Below, piece by piece: positions 14,671-21,124 of a stretch of DNA of 23,306 nucleotides. Below the pieces are notes generated by a model. The model ran no database searches, was not told where the DNA came from, and saw nothing but the letters and a program-made list of their open reading frames with translations. Location: IMG/VR virus record IMGVR_UViG_3300032285_000602, positions 1 through 23,306 of that record. One strand, written 5' to 3'. Source of the stretch: a virus. The first letter of the stretch is position 1; each line of letters begins with the position of its first letter. A program made the position numbers and the translations under genes.

Positions 14671-14913
14671 TTATAACTTAGTGTTAGAGCGTCTCTTTAA
14701 TTCTTTGGCAATTGCGTAAAAGGCTTCAGCGCCCATAAGGATCTCTTCAAGATCCGCTTCACTCTGTTGTCTTTGCCAAACTGTAATATGTCGTCCAATC
14801 GTGTACATCGACTGCTCCATCCATGAGATCAAATCTGGAGTAGGGATTGTTGCCACCCGCTTCTCGATCCGACTCTGGGGCTGGTGTCCAACCTGCTTCT
14901 TCCGTAAAATCAT
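14671..14913 (-). CDS. Small helical protein overlapping its upstream neighbour
   Basis: 80 residues if started at ATG 14913, which has GGGAAG about nine bases upstream. In-frame ATGs at 14820 and 14808 would give 49 or 45 residues. The region PDLISWMEQSMYTIGRHITVWQ followed by DLEEILMGAEAFYAIAKELKRR looks like a two-helix protein, and the first helix begins before the internal ATGs, which favours the long form. That form shares 155 bases with the 132-residue gene in another frame, an unusually long same-strand overlap. It ends seven bases before the terminase start. Similar small helical proteins precede terminase genes in actinophages, and a small-terminase role is conceivable but unproven. 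Confidence 0.55.
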   Translation of the reverse strand: MILRKKQVGHQPQSRIEKRVATIPTPDLISWMEQSMYTIGRHITVWQRQQSEADLEEILMGAEAFYAIAKELKRRSNTKL

Positions 14914-15157
14914 CGTATGTCACTTCCCGCTTCCCTAATGCACTGCTAAGTGCTTCTTCCTCTGTCTTGCGACCATTCCACTTACCAAAGACTAATGCTT
15001 TGTATCTAGGCAATCGTACTATAAGTGGAGTAGCAGTTCTAAATGGTTCTTCAATTTCCTGAGTCCAACCACGCACAAATAATTTATAACCCCATTTAAA
15101 TGGAAAATTAGTAACTTGTACAAATCTGTCTGGTCCGATGTTGTGTACTTTTGGCAT
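14759..15157 (-). CDS. Hypothetical phage protein
   Basis: 132 residues from ATG 15157, which lies one base after the stop of the KTSC gene; a longer frame upstream runs antiphase through that gene and is rejected. The N-terminal half looks folded (VQVTNFPFKWGYKLFVRGWTQ...RLPRYKALVFGKW, a beta-rich pattern) and contains several aromatic residues. The C-terminal 50 residues are polar and coincide with the overlapping 80-residue gene. Not recognised as a known family. No SD is obvious, so translation may be coupled to the preceding gene. Confidence 0.6.
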   Translation of the reverse strand: MPKVHNIGPDRFVQVTNFPFKWGYKLFVRGWTQEIEEPFRTATPLIVRLPRYKALVFGKWNGRKTEEEALSSALGKREVTYDDFTEEAGWTPAPESDREAGGNNPYSRFDLMDGAVDVHDWTTYYSLAKTTE

Positions 15158-15158
15158 C

Positions 15159-15800
15159 CTATGGTTTCTTTGGTTTGGCTGGCTTTCCTGTTTTCTGTAC
15201 TCCGCCGTAGTGTATCTGAGCACCACGACTAAAGCGATAAAAGGCTTTCCTAGCAGTTTGTGATATACCTGAGATATTAGCAGGTCCACGAGGTTTGAAG
15301 TCTAAGTATTGATAAATATAACGGCCCTTTGAAACACGGGCCTTAAATGCTTGCCACTCAGAAGCATCTACTTCGTAATAGTTGTAGAAAGTTCCATCAC
15401 GGAATACAACTGTAATTTTCTTTTCATTCCTGTCATAGCCAGCAGCCACAGTGCGAGGACGTTGTGGATTGGTTGTTGAAGTTGGTACAACTGTCAACGG
15501 CGCTGGGGAGTCATCTTCATCCCCTTGCGGACCTTCTTCAATTGCTAAATTTTCATAATCAGCACCTGAACGGTCGTAATACTCCATTGTATCTTTTGCA
15601 TTAATAACAGAAATGATTTCATCAAATTCGCCATAAGAAGAGGCGGCAGGTAATCCTGCATATCCTGGACCTGTTATCTTAAACATGCCAGAAAGTTCTG
15701 GTTTACTAAATTGACCAGATATTGCTTGCATTAATTCTTGTGACGATGGAAGAGCGACTCGTTTACCACGAGATGCTCCTCCACCAGTCAAACGTGCCAT
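15159..15800 (-). CDS. KTSC-domain protein
   Basis: 213 residues. Residues about 115-168 (RTVAAGYDRNEKKITVVFRDG, then FYNYYEVDASEWQAF, then SKGRYIYQYL) match the KTSC domain, a small beta domain found alone or in phage and bacterial proteins, sometimes beside lysyl-tRNA synthetase-like modules; its role is not established. The N-terminal 60 residues contain ELSGMFKITGPGYAGLPAAS; 85-113 is an acidic Pro/Thr-rich linker. The C-terminus is basic (GKPAKPKKP). It sits 18 bases after the PASTA-like gene. The domain call is likely; the function in the virion or infection is unknown. Confidence 0.7.
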   Translation of the reverse strand: MARLTGGGASRGKRVALPSSQELMQAISGQFSKPELSGMFKITGPGYAGLPAASSYGEFDEIISVINAKDTMEYYDRSGADYENLAIEEGPQGDEDDSPAPLTVVPTSTTNPQRPRTVAAGYDRNEKKITVVFRDGTFYNYYEVDASEWQAFKARVSKGRYIYQYLDFKPRGPANISGISQTARKAFYRFSRGAQIHYGGVQKTGKPAKPKKP

Positions 15801-15818
15801 TAGGTTATTTAGATCCTA

Positions 15819-16466
15819 TTAGGATGCTGTTGCCCAAGCAGTAACGTTGAATGCTGTACCTGCTGCACGCTTTTGTCCTGCTGCAATGCTTTGAGCAACT
15901 ACAGTTCCTGCAGCACCTGAAACTGAACCAGTTCCTGATGTGATCTCTGTATTTGCTGCAGACAAGAAGTAAATCTGGTCTGTGCTTGCTGTATCAGTTA
16001 CAGTGAATGTGCCGTCAACCTTGTTAGTTCCTGTAATTGTAATCTTTGAACCAATTGGGTAACGAGCAACAATGCCTGTTCCAGTAATCTTTGCTGGGTA
16101 TGTTCCAGCAGTACGATCAATGTCTGTAATGCTTTGAGTAGCGTTTGTGCGGTCTGATTGAGCAGTTGTGTTTAACTCAAGGTCTCCTGCAAGTGCTAAT
16201 GCATCTGCTTTTGCAACACCAAGCAAGTTTGGAACTGTGATGTAATCAACGCCACCAGTTTGTGAACCTGGGTCATTTGGTGTGTAAAGAGGGTAGCCAT
16301 TCCAGCCATCTTGTACAATGTTATGTGAATCTAAGGTGTAATCAAGAAGTGTTCCACCATTTTCTGCACGTACATCGTTTGGTTGAATAGGGAAGTTACC
16401 CCATACAAAATCAACAACTACGTTTCCTGCGTCGTCAACAAGACGACCATTTTGATTTGTTGCCAT
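15819..16466 (-). CDS. Structural protein with a PASTA-like domain split by an insertion
   Basis: 215 residues. Residues 77-101 (ITVPNLLGVAKADALALAGD and following) match the first half of a PASTA domain (VPN-h-x-G-x-x-x-x-x-A), and 186-211 (GTVVAQSIAAGQKRAAGT, then FNVTAWA) match its second half (G-T-V-x-x-Q-x-x-x-G-x-x-h-x-x-G). Between them, 102-185 hold a different beta module (PIGSKITITGTNKVDGTFTV). The N-terminus (1-70) looks structural, with several W/Y and NG turns. PASTA domains bind peptidoglycan or act as spacers in cell-wall kinases and penicillin-binding proteins, so a capsid-surface or wall-binding role is possible. It has its own candidate promoter and 5' stem-loop, suggesting high expression, for example as a decoration protein. 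The family call is from pattern reading. Confidence 0.6.
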   Translation of the reverse strand: MATNQNGRLVDDAGNVVVDFVWGNFPIQPNDVRAENGGTLLDYTLDSHNIVQDGWNGYPLYTPNDPGSQTGGVDYITVPNLLGVAKADALALAGDLELNTTAQSDRTNATQSITDIDRTAGTYPAKITGTGIVARYPIGSKITITGTNKVDGTFTVTDTASTDQIYFLSAANTEITSGTGSVSGAAGTVVAQSIAAGQKRAAGTAFNVTAWATAS

Positions 16467-16496
16467 TTTTCTTCTTTCTCTAGAGAGGGTTTAAAT

Positions 16497-16517
16497 TTCC
16501 CCATGCGCTTAGGGGAA
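16497..16517 (-). other. 5' leader stem-loop of the PASTA-like gene
   Basis: TTCCCC (16497-16502) and GGGGAA (16512-16517) form a perfect 6-bp stem with a 9-base loop. If the candidate promoter at 16528-16556 is right, transcription starts near 16521, so the stem begins about five bases from the RNA 5' end, the geometry of 5' mRNA-stabilising hairpins. No U-tract follows. A perfect TCTCTAGAGA palindrome (16477-16486) lies between it and the start codon. Confidence 0.5.
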
Positions 16518-16527
16518 CCTTGAAAGA

Positions 16528-16556
16528 AGTATCCAAGAAGATGGATAAAATGTCAG
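16528..16556 (-). promoter_or_regulatory. Candidate promoter of the PASTA-like gene
   Basis: Minus-strand CTGACA (16551-16556) and GATACT (16528-16533) are 17 bases apart, with five and four matches to the sigma70 hexamers. It lies immediately downstream of the stop of the 76-residue gene and in a 93-base spacer, a location where a late promoter would be useful. Sequence match only. Confidence 0.45.
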
Positions 16557-16559
16557 GGT

Positions 16560-16790
16560 TTATTCGTCACACTCATGATCGTCAAGTTCAGATCCTAACA
16601 GGATCTCGTCACAATCACGGCATTTAAAAAACCTGGTGTCATCTAATCCAACATGCAACGAATCAGCATGTTCCTCAGTTACTTGCATTTTTGGCTGTGC
16701 TAAGACCTCTGGTGGGAATGGGCCTCTTGGTGCATGTGACGATGATGGAACATCATGCCCCTGTACTGCAAACTTTCTAATTACCTTCAT
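16560..16790 (-). CDS. Small putative zinc-binding protein
   Basis: 76 residues. The C-terminal segment FFKCRDCDEILLGSELDDHECDE provides Cys-x2-Cys and, twelve residues on, His-x-Cys, a likely single zinc site. The N-terminal 50 residues (VQGHDVPSSSHAPRGPFPPEV) are Pro/Ser-rich and probably extended. The ATG follows the preceding stop without a gap (TAAATG), so it is coupled to the neighbouring zinc-binding gene. Not assigned to a named family. Possible roles are a virion minor protein or a transcription modulator; the sequence does not decide. Confidence 0.6.
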   Translation of the reverse strand: MKVIRKFAVQGHDVPSSSHAPRGPFPPEVLAQPKMQVTEEHADSLHVGLDDTRFFKCRDCDEILLGSELDDHECDE

Positions 16791-17039
16791 TTATTTTGTA
16801 GATTTTTTTGCAGACTTTTTAACTGGTTGTGGCTCTTCTACAATTTCAGATACAGGAGTACTTAAAGTTTCTAGTGCTTTTGCTTTTTCCTCTTCAAATT
16901 CTGTAGTTATCTTTAGTAATCCAGCACGTTTTCTTCCTTCTAAAAACTTAGGTAAATCTTTACCGCAATAAAATATTGAGTTATTTTTTGCAATTTGATA
17001 CTCATACATTGCAGTTTTATCACAATTAGCACACTTCAT
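16791..17039 (-). CDS. Small putative zinc-binding protein with basic tail
   Basis: 82 residues from ATG 17039, which shares one base with the upstream stop (TAATG); a GTG at 17045 would add two residues and is less likely. The N-terminus MKCANCDKTAMYEY, followed by FYCGKDLPKF, gives Cys-x2-Cys and a third Cys about twenty residues on, like half of a treble-clef zinc site; it recalls the DUF7455-like gene at 20751. The middle is a charged helix and the C-terminus is a Pro/Lys-rich tail (PVKKSAKKSTK) typical of nucleic-acid-binding tails. Function unknown. Confidence 0.6.
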   Translation of the reverse strand: MKCANCDKTAMYEYQIAKNNSIFYCGKDLPKFLEGRKRAGLLKITTEFEEEKAKALETLSTPVSEIVEEPQPVKKSAKKSTK

Positions 17040-17389
17040 TACCACTCCAGTCCATGAGAGAAATTTTTACCGTCAGTTTTCACGGGTGCACCGCCACCCA
17101 TCGGACCTGGGCGTGATGGGTCAGGGAATACTCTAGAGAGTTTTTCTTGCATTTCAGGCTTTAACTCAGGATGTTGAGATAGCCGTTGAGCCCTCATCCA
17201 AAACTCTGGTGGATACATTCCAAAGTTTCTTAAGATTTGTCCATGAGTTTTTGCATTTGGATTTCGTGTAGTTAATAAAGCAAAGTTTAAAATCTTTTTA
17301 TCTATTGCAGTTAATGGGTTAACACGAGAGTTATAACCGTCATTAAAATCGTTATATGACTGGTGCCCTTTATCAATTGATCCAGCCAT
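17039..17389 (-). CDS. DUF3263-like small helical protein
   Basis: 116 residues. The block LTAIDKKILNFA, then GQILRNFGMYPPEFWMRAQRL, then a HPE turn, follows the DUF3263 pattern (L-T-x-x-D-x-x-I-L-x-F-E, a short loop, I-x-x-x-F-G-x-S-x-x-x-Y-x-x-x-L), a helix-turn-helix-like fold common in actinobacteria and their phages. The C-terminal 25 residues are disordered and Gly/Pro-rich. It is coupled on both sides by TAATG overlaps. A DNA-binding or small-terminase-type role is an inference from the HTH-like pattern and the position upstream of the large terminase. Confidence 0.6.
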   Translation of the reverse strand: MAGSIDKGHQSYNDFNDGYNSRVNPLTAIDKKILNFALLTTRNPNAKTHGQILRNFGMYPPEFWMRAQRLSQHPELKPEMQEKLSRVFPDPSRPGPMGGGAPVKTDGKNFSHGLEW

Positions 17390-17787
17390 TAGTTAGGCTT
17401 CTTTCCGCCTCTAACCTTCTTAACAGGAACTCTTCCTGCTTTTTGAGCCGCAGGTGCAGTTGGCATTTTAGCGGTGTAATTTGCTCGAATATTACCGTGA
17501 GCATAGGAAACTTGAGTACCTGGTTGTGCATTGCTGTGTACAAATGTTGCAAATTCTTTTGCTCTTGAATGTGCACTTTGTTGTGCTTTTTCAGAAAGAC
17601 GTGCTTGTTGAGCAGTATGTCGTTTGGTTGCCTCAAAATTGGCTGAAATCATTTGAACAGTTTGGTGGTGTAACTGTGTTTGTTGGTCGTCTCGTGTAGC
17701 CCGAGCACCTTCTCTGTATTTGTTTTCAATAAAACGACTTACAGCGGAAAAAGGGTTTGGACCACCCGAATACTGTTGCATACTCAT
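17389..17787 (-). CDS. Hypothetical basic helical protein
   Basis: 132 residues. A second in-frame ATG lies two codons inside. Residues about 12-85 are strongly helical and rich in Q, H, A, R and T (e.g. HHQTVQMISANFEATKRHTA), and the C-terminal third is basic with a GKKPN end. No cysteine, no membrane segment, no recognised motif. Its stop overlaps the next start (TAATG). It may bind nucleic acid or be a minor virion component; the charge is the only support. Confidence 0.55.
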   Translation of the reverse strand: MSMQQYSGGPNPFSAVSRFIENKYREGARATRDDQQTQLHHQTVQMISANFEATKRHTAQQARLSEKAQQSAHSRAKEFATFVHSNAQPGTQVSYAHGNIRANYTAKMPTAPAAQKAGRVPVKKVRGGKKPN

Positions 17788-17801
17788 AGATCTATCATCC
17801 C

Positions 17802-18173
17802 TTAGTTTTGTGCATCAGACTTGGTAACTGAAAGGGATTCTTCAATAGCAATAAGTCTTTCGCCCATCTCTACAAAGGCTTCCATAAGAATACCTTGATT
17901 ATCGTAAAGTTTATTTACTACGTCTTTTGTTGACTTACCGCCATTACTAGAAAGTTCTCCGTCTAGGCGATTTAACCTCTCCATAACACCTGGAGTGCGG
18001 TCACGGCCTGGGGCCTCCTCTTCCCCAGACCAATCACGCTTAAAGTCTTCAAACCAATCAATCATTGAATCAAACTTATTTTTGTAAGGTTCGAGTAATT
18101 GACGTAAACCTAACAAGGCTGCTGTCACCACTCCAATCGTTGCAAAGATAGTAATGATCATGTTGTTAGTCAT
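17802..18173 (-). CDS. Single-pass membrane protein with coiled-coil domain
   Basis: 123 residues. Residues 4-22 (MIITIFATIGVVTAALLGL) form one membrane helix very near the N-terminus, followed by a charged DWFEDFKRDWSGEEE segment and a helical C-terminal domain (about 65-118, with VMERLNRLDGEL and LMEAFVEMGERLIAIEESL). Similar proteins with the 'DW.GEE..PGR....GVMERL' middle occur in actinophages near lysis genes, by memory. It could be a membrane-anchored structural, spanin-like or holin-associated protein. It lies in a run of small membrane proteins coupled to a secreted protein, supporting an envelope role. Topology inferred; function unproven. Confidence 0.6.
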   Translation of the reverse strand: MTNNMIITIFATIGVVTAALLGLRQLLEPYKNKFDSMIDWFEDFKRDWSGEEEAPGRDRTPGVMERLNRLDGELSSNGGKSTKDVVNKLYDNQGILMEAFVEMGERLIAIEESLSVTKSDAQN

Positions 18174-18197
18174 CCGACTTGTGTCCCTTTCTAGAGA

Positions 18198-18392
18198 TTA
18201 CTTCTTAGCGCCTAAACCGTAAGACGCATCTTTTGGATTTAATGCTTTTGCTAATGGACCGAGAAGACCTGCAATGAAGGCATTGACTAGAGTCTTTGGA
18301 TCAGTTACTCCGCTCATGTATAGAGCGGCAACTGCTGCTGCAGATGCACGTAGATAAGTTGCTGCTGCTGCTTTTAGTTGTTCTTGATTCAT
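18198..18392 (-). CDS. Small membrane protein, possible holin
   Basis: 64 residues, with AGGAG four bases before the ATG. Two hydrophobic stretches (about 15-29, SAAAVAALYMSGVT, and 34-50, LVNAFIAGLLGPLAKAL) are joined by the DPK turn; the C-terminus is polar and ends AKK. The pattern 'YLRA..AAVAALY.AGVTDPK.L..A......P....LNP.D' recurs in phage proteins annotated as holins, by memory. Two short helices, Ala-rich and moderately hydrophobic, fit a small class II holin. Neighbouring membrane genes support this but no endolysin is in sight. Confidence 0.5.
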   Translation of the reverse strand: MNQEQLKAAAATYLRASAAAVAALYMSGVTDPKTLVNAFIAGLLGPLAKALNPKDASYGLGAKK

Positions 18393-18436
18393 ACTTCTCC
18401 TAACAGAGTGCCGACCTCAGAGTAAATAATCTCTTA

Positions 18437-18598
18437 CTATTCTCTATTACGCAGTGGATACGTGACAACCCATGCAACGATAGTGCCAATAATTGCGTAT
18501 CCAACCACAGTTTTTGCACTTCCGTCTAACACTACCCATGCAATAAACATGCCAAGTAGAGTCCACAGTTGATCAACCATGTCCTTTAGTAACTTCAT
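18437..18598 (-). CDS. Two-helix membrane miniprotein, holin candidate
   Basis: 53 residues, read directly from the minus strand; no longer frame covers it. Start ATG 18598 overlaps the stop of the secreted-protein gene by four bases (ATGA), and AAGGGA lies six bases upstream inside that gene, so it is strongly coupled. Residues about 10-25 (LWTLLGMFIAWVV) and 31-47 (VVGYAIIGTIVAWVVTY) are membrane helices joined by DGSAK; the ends are basic (MKLLK start, PLRNRE end). Size, two helices and charged ends fit a class II holin or pinholin. No other function is suggested. Confidence 0.6.
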   Translation of the reverse strand: MKLLKDMVDQLWTLLGMFIAWVVLDGSAKTVVGYAIIGTIVAWVVTYPLRNRE

Positions 18599-20124
18599 AC
18601 ATCTTCCCTTCGTCTTGCTGCATTGTTGTTTCCGCCACTACTTCCTCCAGTAGTTGAACTACCTGTAGTTGTTGCAGCAGCAACTGATGCTGCGTTTATT
18701 GCTGCACCTCCAGCAATTACCGTTGCAACTACAGCCTTTGTTGATTGTTCACGTTCTTCAGTACTCATATCTGCACCAAGACTTCCTAATGCAAGTAAAG
18801 CCTTTGCAGGATCTGTAAATATTGCGCCTACTAAATCAGCGGGATTATTAACCAATGTAAGAGCATCAGCAACTTCTGCGGTAATGATAACTTCATTTCC
18901 ATGAGCATCGGTTCTAACTTGAACTGGAGTTTCTGGTGGCAAATCAGCATAAGTAAGACCTGCATCTTTTATGTCTTCTGCAGTAACTGCAATACCATTA
19001 GCAAGTGCATCAGCAATAAGTGCCTCAGCAATTACTTCTTTTTCAGCATCCGTTAACTTACCATCTGCCATAGCATCACTTACTACGCTTTCAACAGAAG
19101 GAGGTTCAGGTGCAACTTCAGGAATTGGTTCAGGCTCTGGAGCAGGCGCAGGAGCGGGTGCTTCTTCTGGCGCAGGAGCAGGCGCAGGTTCTGGGTCTTC
19201 TGGCTGCACAACTTCAGGCGCTGGATCAGGCTCTACCACAGGAGGAAGCGGTTCAATTGCAGGAGCGGGTTCGACTGGCGCTGGTGGAGTTGGAGGAACA
19301 GGTAGAGGTGCTGGAGCCGTCGATGTATCAGTCTGGGATGTTTGAGTATCCACAATTGCGGAACCACTATCAACAGTCGATGTTGAAGTATCAACAGTAA
19401 CAGTTGGTGTTTCAACAACTACTGTAGGTGTTTCAACGACTGTTGGTGTAAGAACAACAGGTGTTTCTACACGTACAACACCGTATTGTTCAAGAGTAAC
19501 TACATTTCCATTATTTAATGTAACACCAGTTCTTGTTTGACCTGTATATGTAGGTCCAGTTATAGCATAAGAAATTGCAACAGTTCCATTTGCATTTATA
19601 GCAGCAGTAATAATGATGTTAGTTGCTTCGGCAGCATTTTGCATCCAATATGGTCGTGCTGCTAAATCTACTTGAAAACCACCATCACTAGAACTAATAA
19701 CAAAGTGCTCATCATCATGTTCCCATGGTCTGACACATGGAGCAGCACAAGTTCTTGGATAAGCAACCCAGTCCATACTGTATAAAGATATAGATGGTGT
19801 TTGTGGATATTGCCAATAAGTTCCATCTGGAGCACCAAATGTAATTACAGAGTTAGTAGTTGCATACACTGAATCAAATTGACGGCCATCAAATGTTACC
19901 GTTGCAGTAATTGGCACTGAATAGGAAACGTCATCTCCACCACAAGTTTCAAGTACTGTAACAGTTGGAGTATCTCCAGGTGCAGTAGGTGTAGCGGCAG
20001 CAGCAACTGCCGCTGCTTGAGCGGTGTTTACACAAGTTGCATAGGCTGGTGTTGGAATTAGTAATGGTAGTAAAGCAAAAGATGATGCTACAGATAGTGC
20101 TGCGAATATACGCAGTTTTCTCAA
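18595..20124 (-). CDS. Secreted/surface protein with signal peptide and proline-rich stalk
   Basis: 509 residues. The start is TTG 20124, supported by GAGGGG five bases upstream and by the signal peptide that begins there. 1-29 is a classical Sec signal (basic MRKLR, hydrophobic core, AYA cleavage site before T30). 30-217 is a beta-rich globular domain with six cysteines, containing FDGRQFDSVYATTNSVITFG. 225-245 repeats PTV units. 270-342 is a Pro/Ala/Glu-rich stalk (e.g. EPAPAPAPEE). 343-460 is helical, with DGKLTDAEKEVI. Residues 464-486 are moderately hydrophobic and a RRRED end could act as a stop-transfer anchor. No peptidoglycan hydrolase motif is visible. It probably acts in the host envelope during lysis or superinfection control; unknown family. 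It overlaps the two-helix gene. Confidence 0.7.
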   Translation of the reverse strand: MRKLRIFAALSVASSFALLPLLIPTPAYATCVNTAQAAAVAAAATPTAPGDTPTVTVLETCGGDDVSYSVPITATVTFDGRQFDSVYATTNSVITFGAPDGTYWQYPQTPSISLYSMDWVAYPRTCAAPCVRPWEHDDEHFVISSSDGGFQVDLAARPYWMQNAAEATNIIITAAINANGTVAISYAITGPTYTGQTRTGVTLNNGNVVTLEQYGVVRVETPVVLTPTVVETPTVVVETPTVTVDTSTSTVDSGSAIVDTQTSQTDTSTAPAPLPVPPTPPAPVEPAPAIEPLPPVVEPDPAPEVVQPEDPEPAPAPAPEEAPAPAPAPEPEPIPEVAPEPPSVESVVSDAMADGKLTDAEKEVIAEALIADALANGIAVTAEDIKDAGLTYADLPPETPVQVRTDAHGNEVIITAEVADALTLVNNPADLVGAIFTDPAKALLALGSLGADMSTEEREQSTKAVVATVIAGGAAINAASVAAATTTGSSTTGGSSGGNNNAARRREDV

Positions 20125-20167
20125 GTATTCCCCTCGGAATTCTTAGTACCCTCTTCGTGGTTCTTAA

Positions 20168-20173
20168 ATTATA
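20168..20173 (-). promoter_or_regulatory. Candidate -10 element for the secreted-protein gene
   Basis: A perfect minus-strand TATAAT overlaps the stop of the 76-residue gene and would start RNA near 20161, giving a leader of about 37 bases before the TTG with its GAGGGG site. The best -35 is weak (TCGTGA, 18 bases upstream). Confidence 0.3.
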
Positions 20174-20399
20174 ACGGTTTCCAATTTTTATTCACGATTA
20201 ACTTACTTGCATTGTTTTGTGAGTTAACCGATTCTCCTTGTACACCTTTACCACGAGATGACCAAGAAACAATACTTTGATTTGCAACAGATTTGTAACC
20301 CAGATTTGAATCATAACCAAAATGTTGTTTAATCCCACGACGTTGATTAACCATTAATGGTTTACGGTTTAATTTTTGTGATCCAAATACAGAATCCAT
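20169..20399 (-). CDS. Hypothetical small basic protein
   Basis: 76 residues, not recognised. It is basic and polar (many K, R, N, S, Q), low in hydrophobic residues and without cysteines, so probably disordered or nucleic-acid associated. Its ATG shares one base with the stop of the preceding gene (TAATG). Two motifs of note are NRKPLMVNQRRG near the N-terminus and SSRGKGVQGESVNSQNN in the middle. No family or function can be proposed. Confidence 0.5.
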   Translation of the reverse strand: MDSVFGSQKLNRKPLMVNQRRGIKQHFGYDSNLGYKSVANQSIVSWSSRGKGVQGESVNSQNNASKLIVNKNWKPL

Positions 20400-20761
20400 T
20401 AACTTCCTAACCCTCCAACGTAACCTGCACCAGTTCCACCAGTTCCCATACCATCTGATGTTGATGCTGTATCTGCTGCACTGCTCATTGGTTGATCGTG
20501 ATCTTTATCCATTTGATCTGGGTTAGCGGAACCCATTGCACCAATCATGTATGGATAATTACCAAACCAATAACCATTTCCAACATAACCAGATTCACGT
20601 TTTCTTTTAAAACGACGACGCTGTGTTTCTTCAACATTTTCAGCATTATCAAATTGAGCAGATAAGTTTGCTGAGTTTTGTCCTACACCATATCTTCCAT
20701 AAGAACCGTAACGTCCACCAAAGATACCTTTACCTGTTCTGTAAAAATCACTACCTGCCAT
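20399..20761 (-). CDS. Hypothetical Gly/Tyr-rich protein
   Basis: 120 residues from ATG 20761, chosen over an in-frame ATG at 20794 because AGAAGG lies eleven bases upstream and the longer form would sit deep in the preceding gene. The N-terminus is rich in glycine, tyrosine and arginine (GIFGGRYGSYGRYGVG), a basic cluster RRRFKRKRE follows, then a Gly/Tyr segment and an acidic, Gly-rich C-terminus (DKDHDQP, GTGGTGAGYVGG). The composition suggests a disordered, possibly virion-associated or phase-separating protein, which is speculation. Its first 11 bases overlap the DUF7455-like gene and its stop overlaps the next start (TAATG). Confidence 0.5.
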   Translation of the reverse strand: MAGSDFYRTGKGIFGGRYGSYGRYGVGQNSANLSAQFDNAENVEETQRRRFKRKRESGYVGNGYWFGNYPYMIGAMGSANPDQMDKDHDQPMSSAADTASTSDGMGTGGTGAGYVGGLGS

Positions 20762-20954
20762 AATTAAACACGCCTTCTGGATCAAAAACTTCAATTGCTT
20801 TTAAAAATAATTTGTTACCAGTATCTCTTGCATGATGTCCACAAAAATACAACTCACCACTTATAAGTGTGGCACGAACTTTTGCTTGGGCTTGGCACCT
20901 GTCACATCGGTCCTCAATAGTTAAAGGACGTTTTTTATTAACCGCAACAGACAT
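20751..20954 (-). CDS. DUF7455-like zinc-binding protein
   Basis: 67 residues. DRCDRCQAQAKVRATLISGE followed by LYFCGHHARDTGNKL gives Cys-x2-Cys and Cys-x-x-His-His; this is the pattern of the short zinc-binding DUF7455 proteins that are widespread in actinobacteria and their phages. The N-terminus is basic. It overlaps its upstream neighbour by one base (TAATG) and its downstream one by 11. It supports an actinobacterial host. Likely binds one zinc; the partner and role are unknown. Confidence 0.7.
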   Translation of the reverse strand: MSVAVNKKRPLTIEDRCDRCQAQAKVRATLISGELYFCGHHARDTGNKLFLKAIEVFDPEGVFNYGR

Positions 20955-21124
20955 TAAAAAAATCCTGGTTTAGGTAAAGGTATGCTTGCATTTGGAACCA
21001 TTTTATTTTCAACATTTGACATAGGAAGAGGGGCTTTTCCATTAAACTCTTCTTTAATAGGCATAGCACCCATCTTAGTCATGCTTGATTGATCAAACTG
21101 CGAAGAAGATAGGTTTGCATTCAT
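20954..21124 (-). CDS. Hypothetical 56-residue protein
   Basis: Read directly from the minus strand: ATG 21124, TAA 20954-20956. The residues include SSSQFDQSSMTKMGAMP near the start and a Pro/Lys-rich end (PLPKPGFF). Its TAA overlaps the ATG of the DUF7455-like gene (TAATG), and GAGG lies thirteen bases before its own start. The tight coupling to conserved genes is the main support; it is likely the first gene of the minus-strand run that starts at the divergent spacer 21125-21183. No family recognised. Confidence 0.5.
   Translation of the reverse strand: MNANLSSSQFDQSSMTKMGAMPIKEEFNGKAPLPMSNVENKMVPNASIPLPKPGFF

Noticed and set aside
15158-15289. N-terminal extension of the 132-residue protein by 44 codons
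   Set aside because: It runs out of frame through the end of the KTSC gene; the ATG at 15157, one base after that stop, is the sensible start.
18971-19400. Plus-strand frames rich in Ala, Gly and Ser or in Gln and Leu
   Set aside because: They mirror the Pro/Ala/Glu-rich stalk of the secreted protein and are composition artefacts.
20762-20794. Longer start (11 extra residues) for the Gly/Tyr-rich protein
   Set aside because: It would lie deeper within the DUF7455-like gene, and the ATG at 20761 has AGAAGG upstream.
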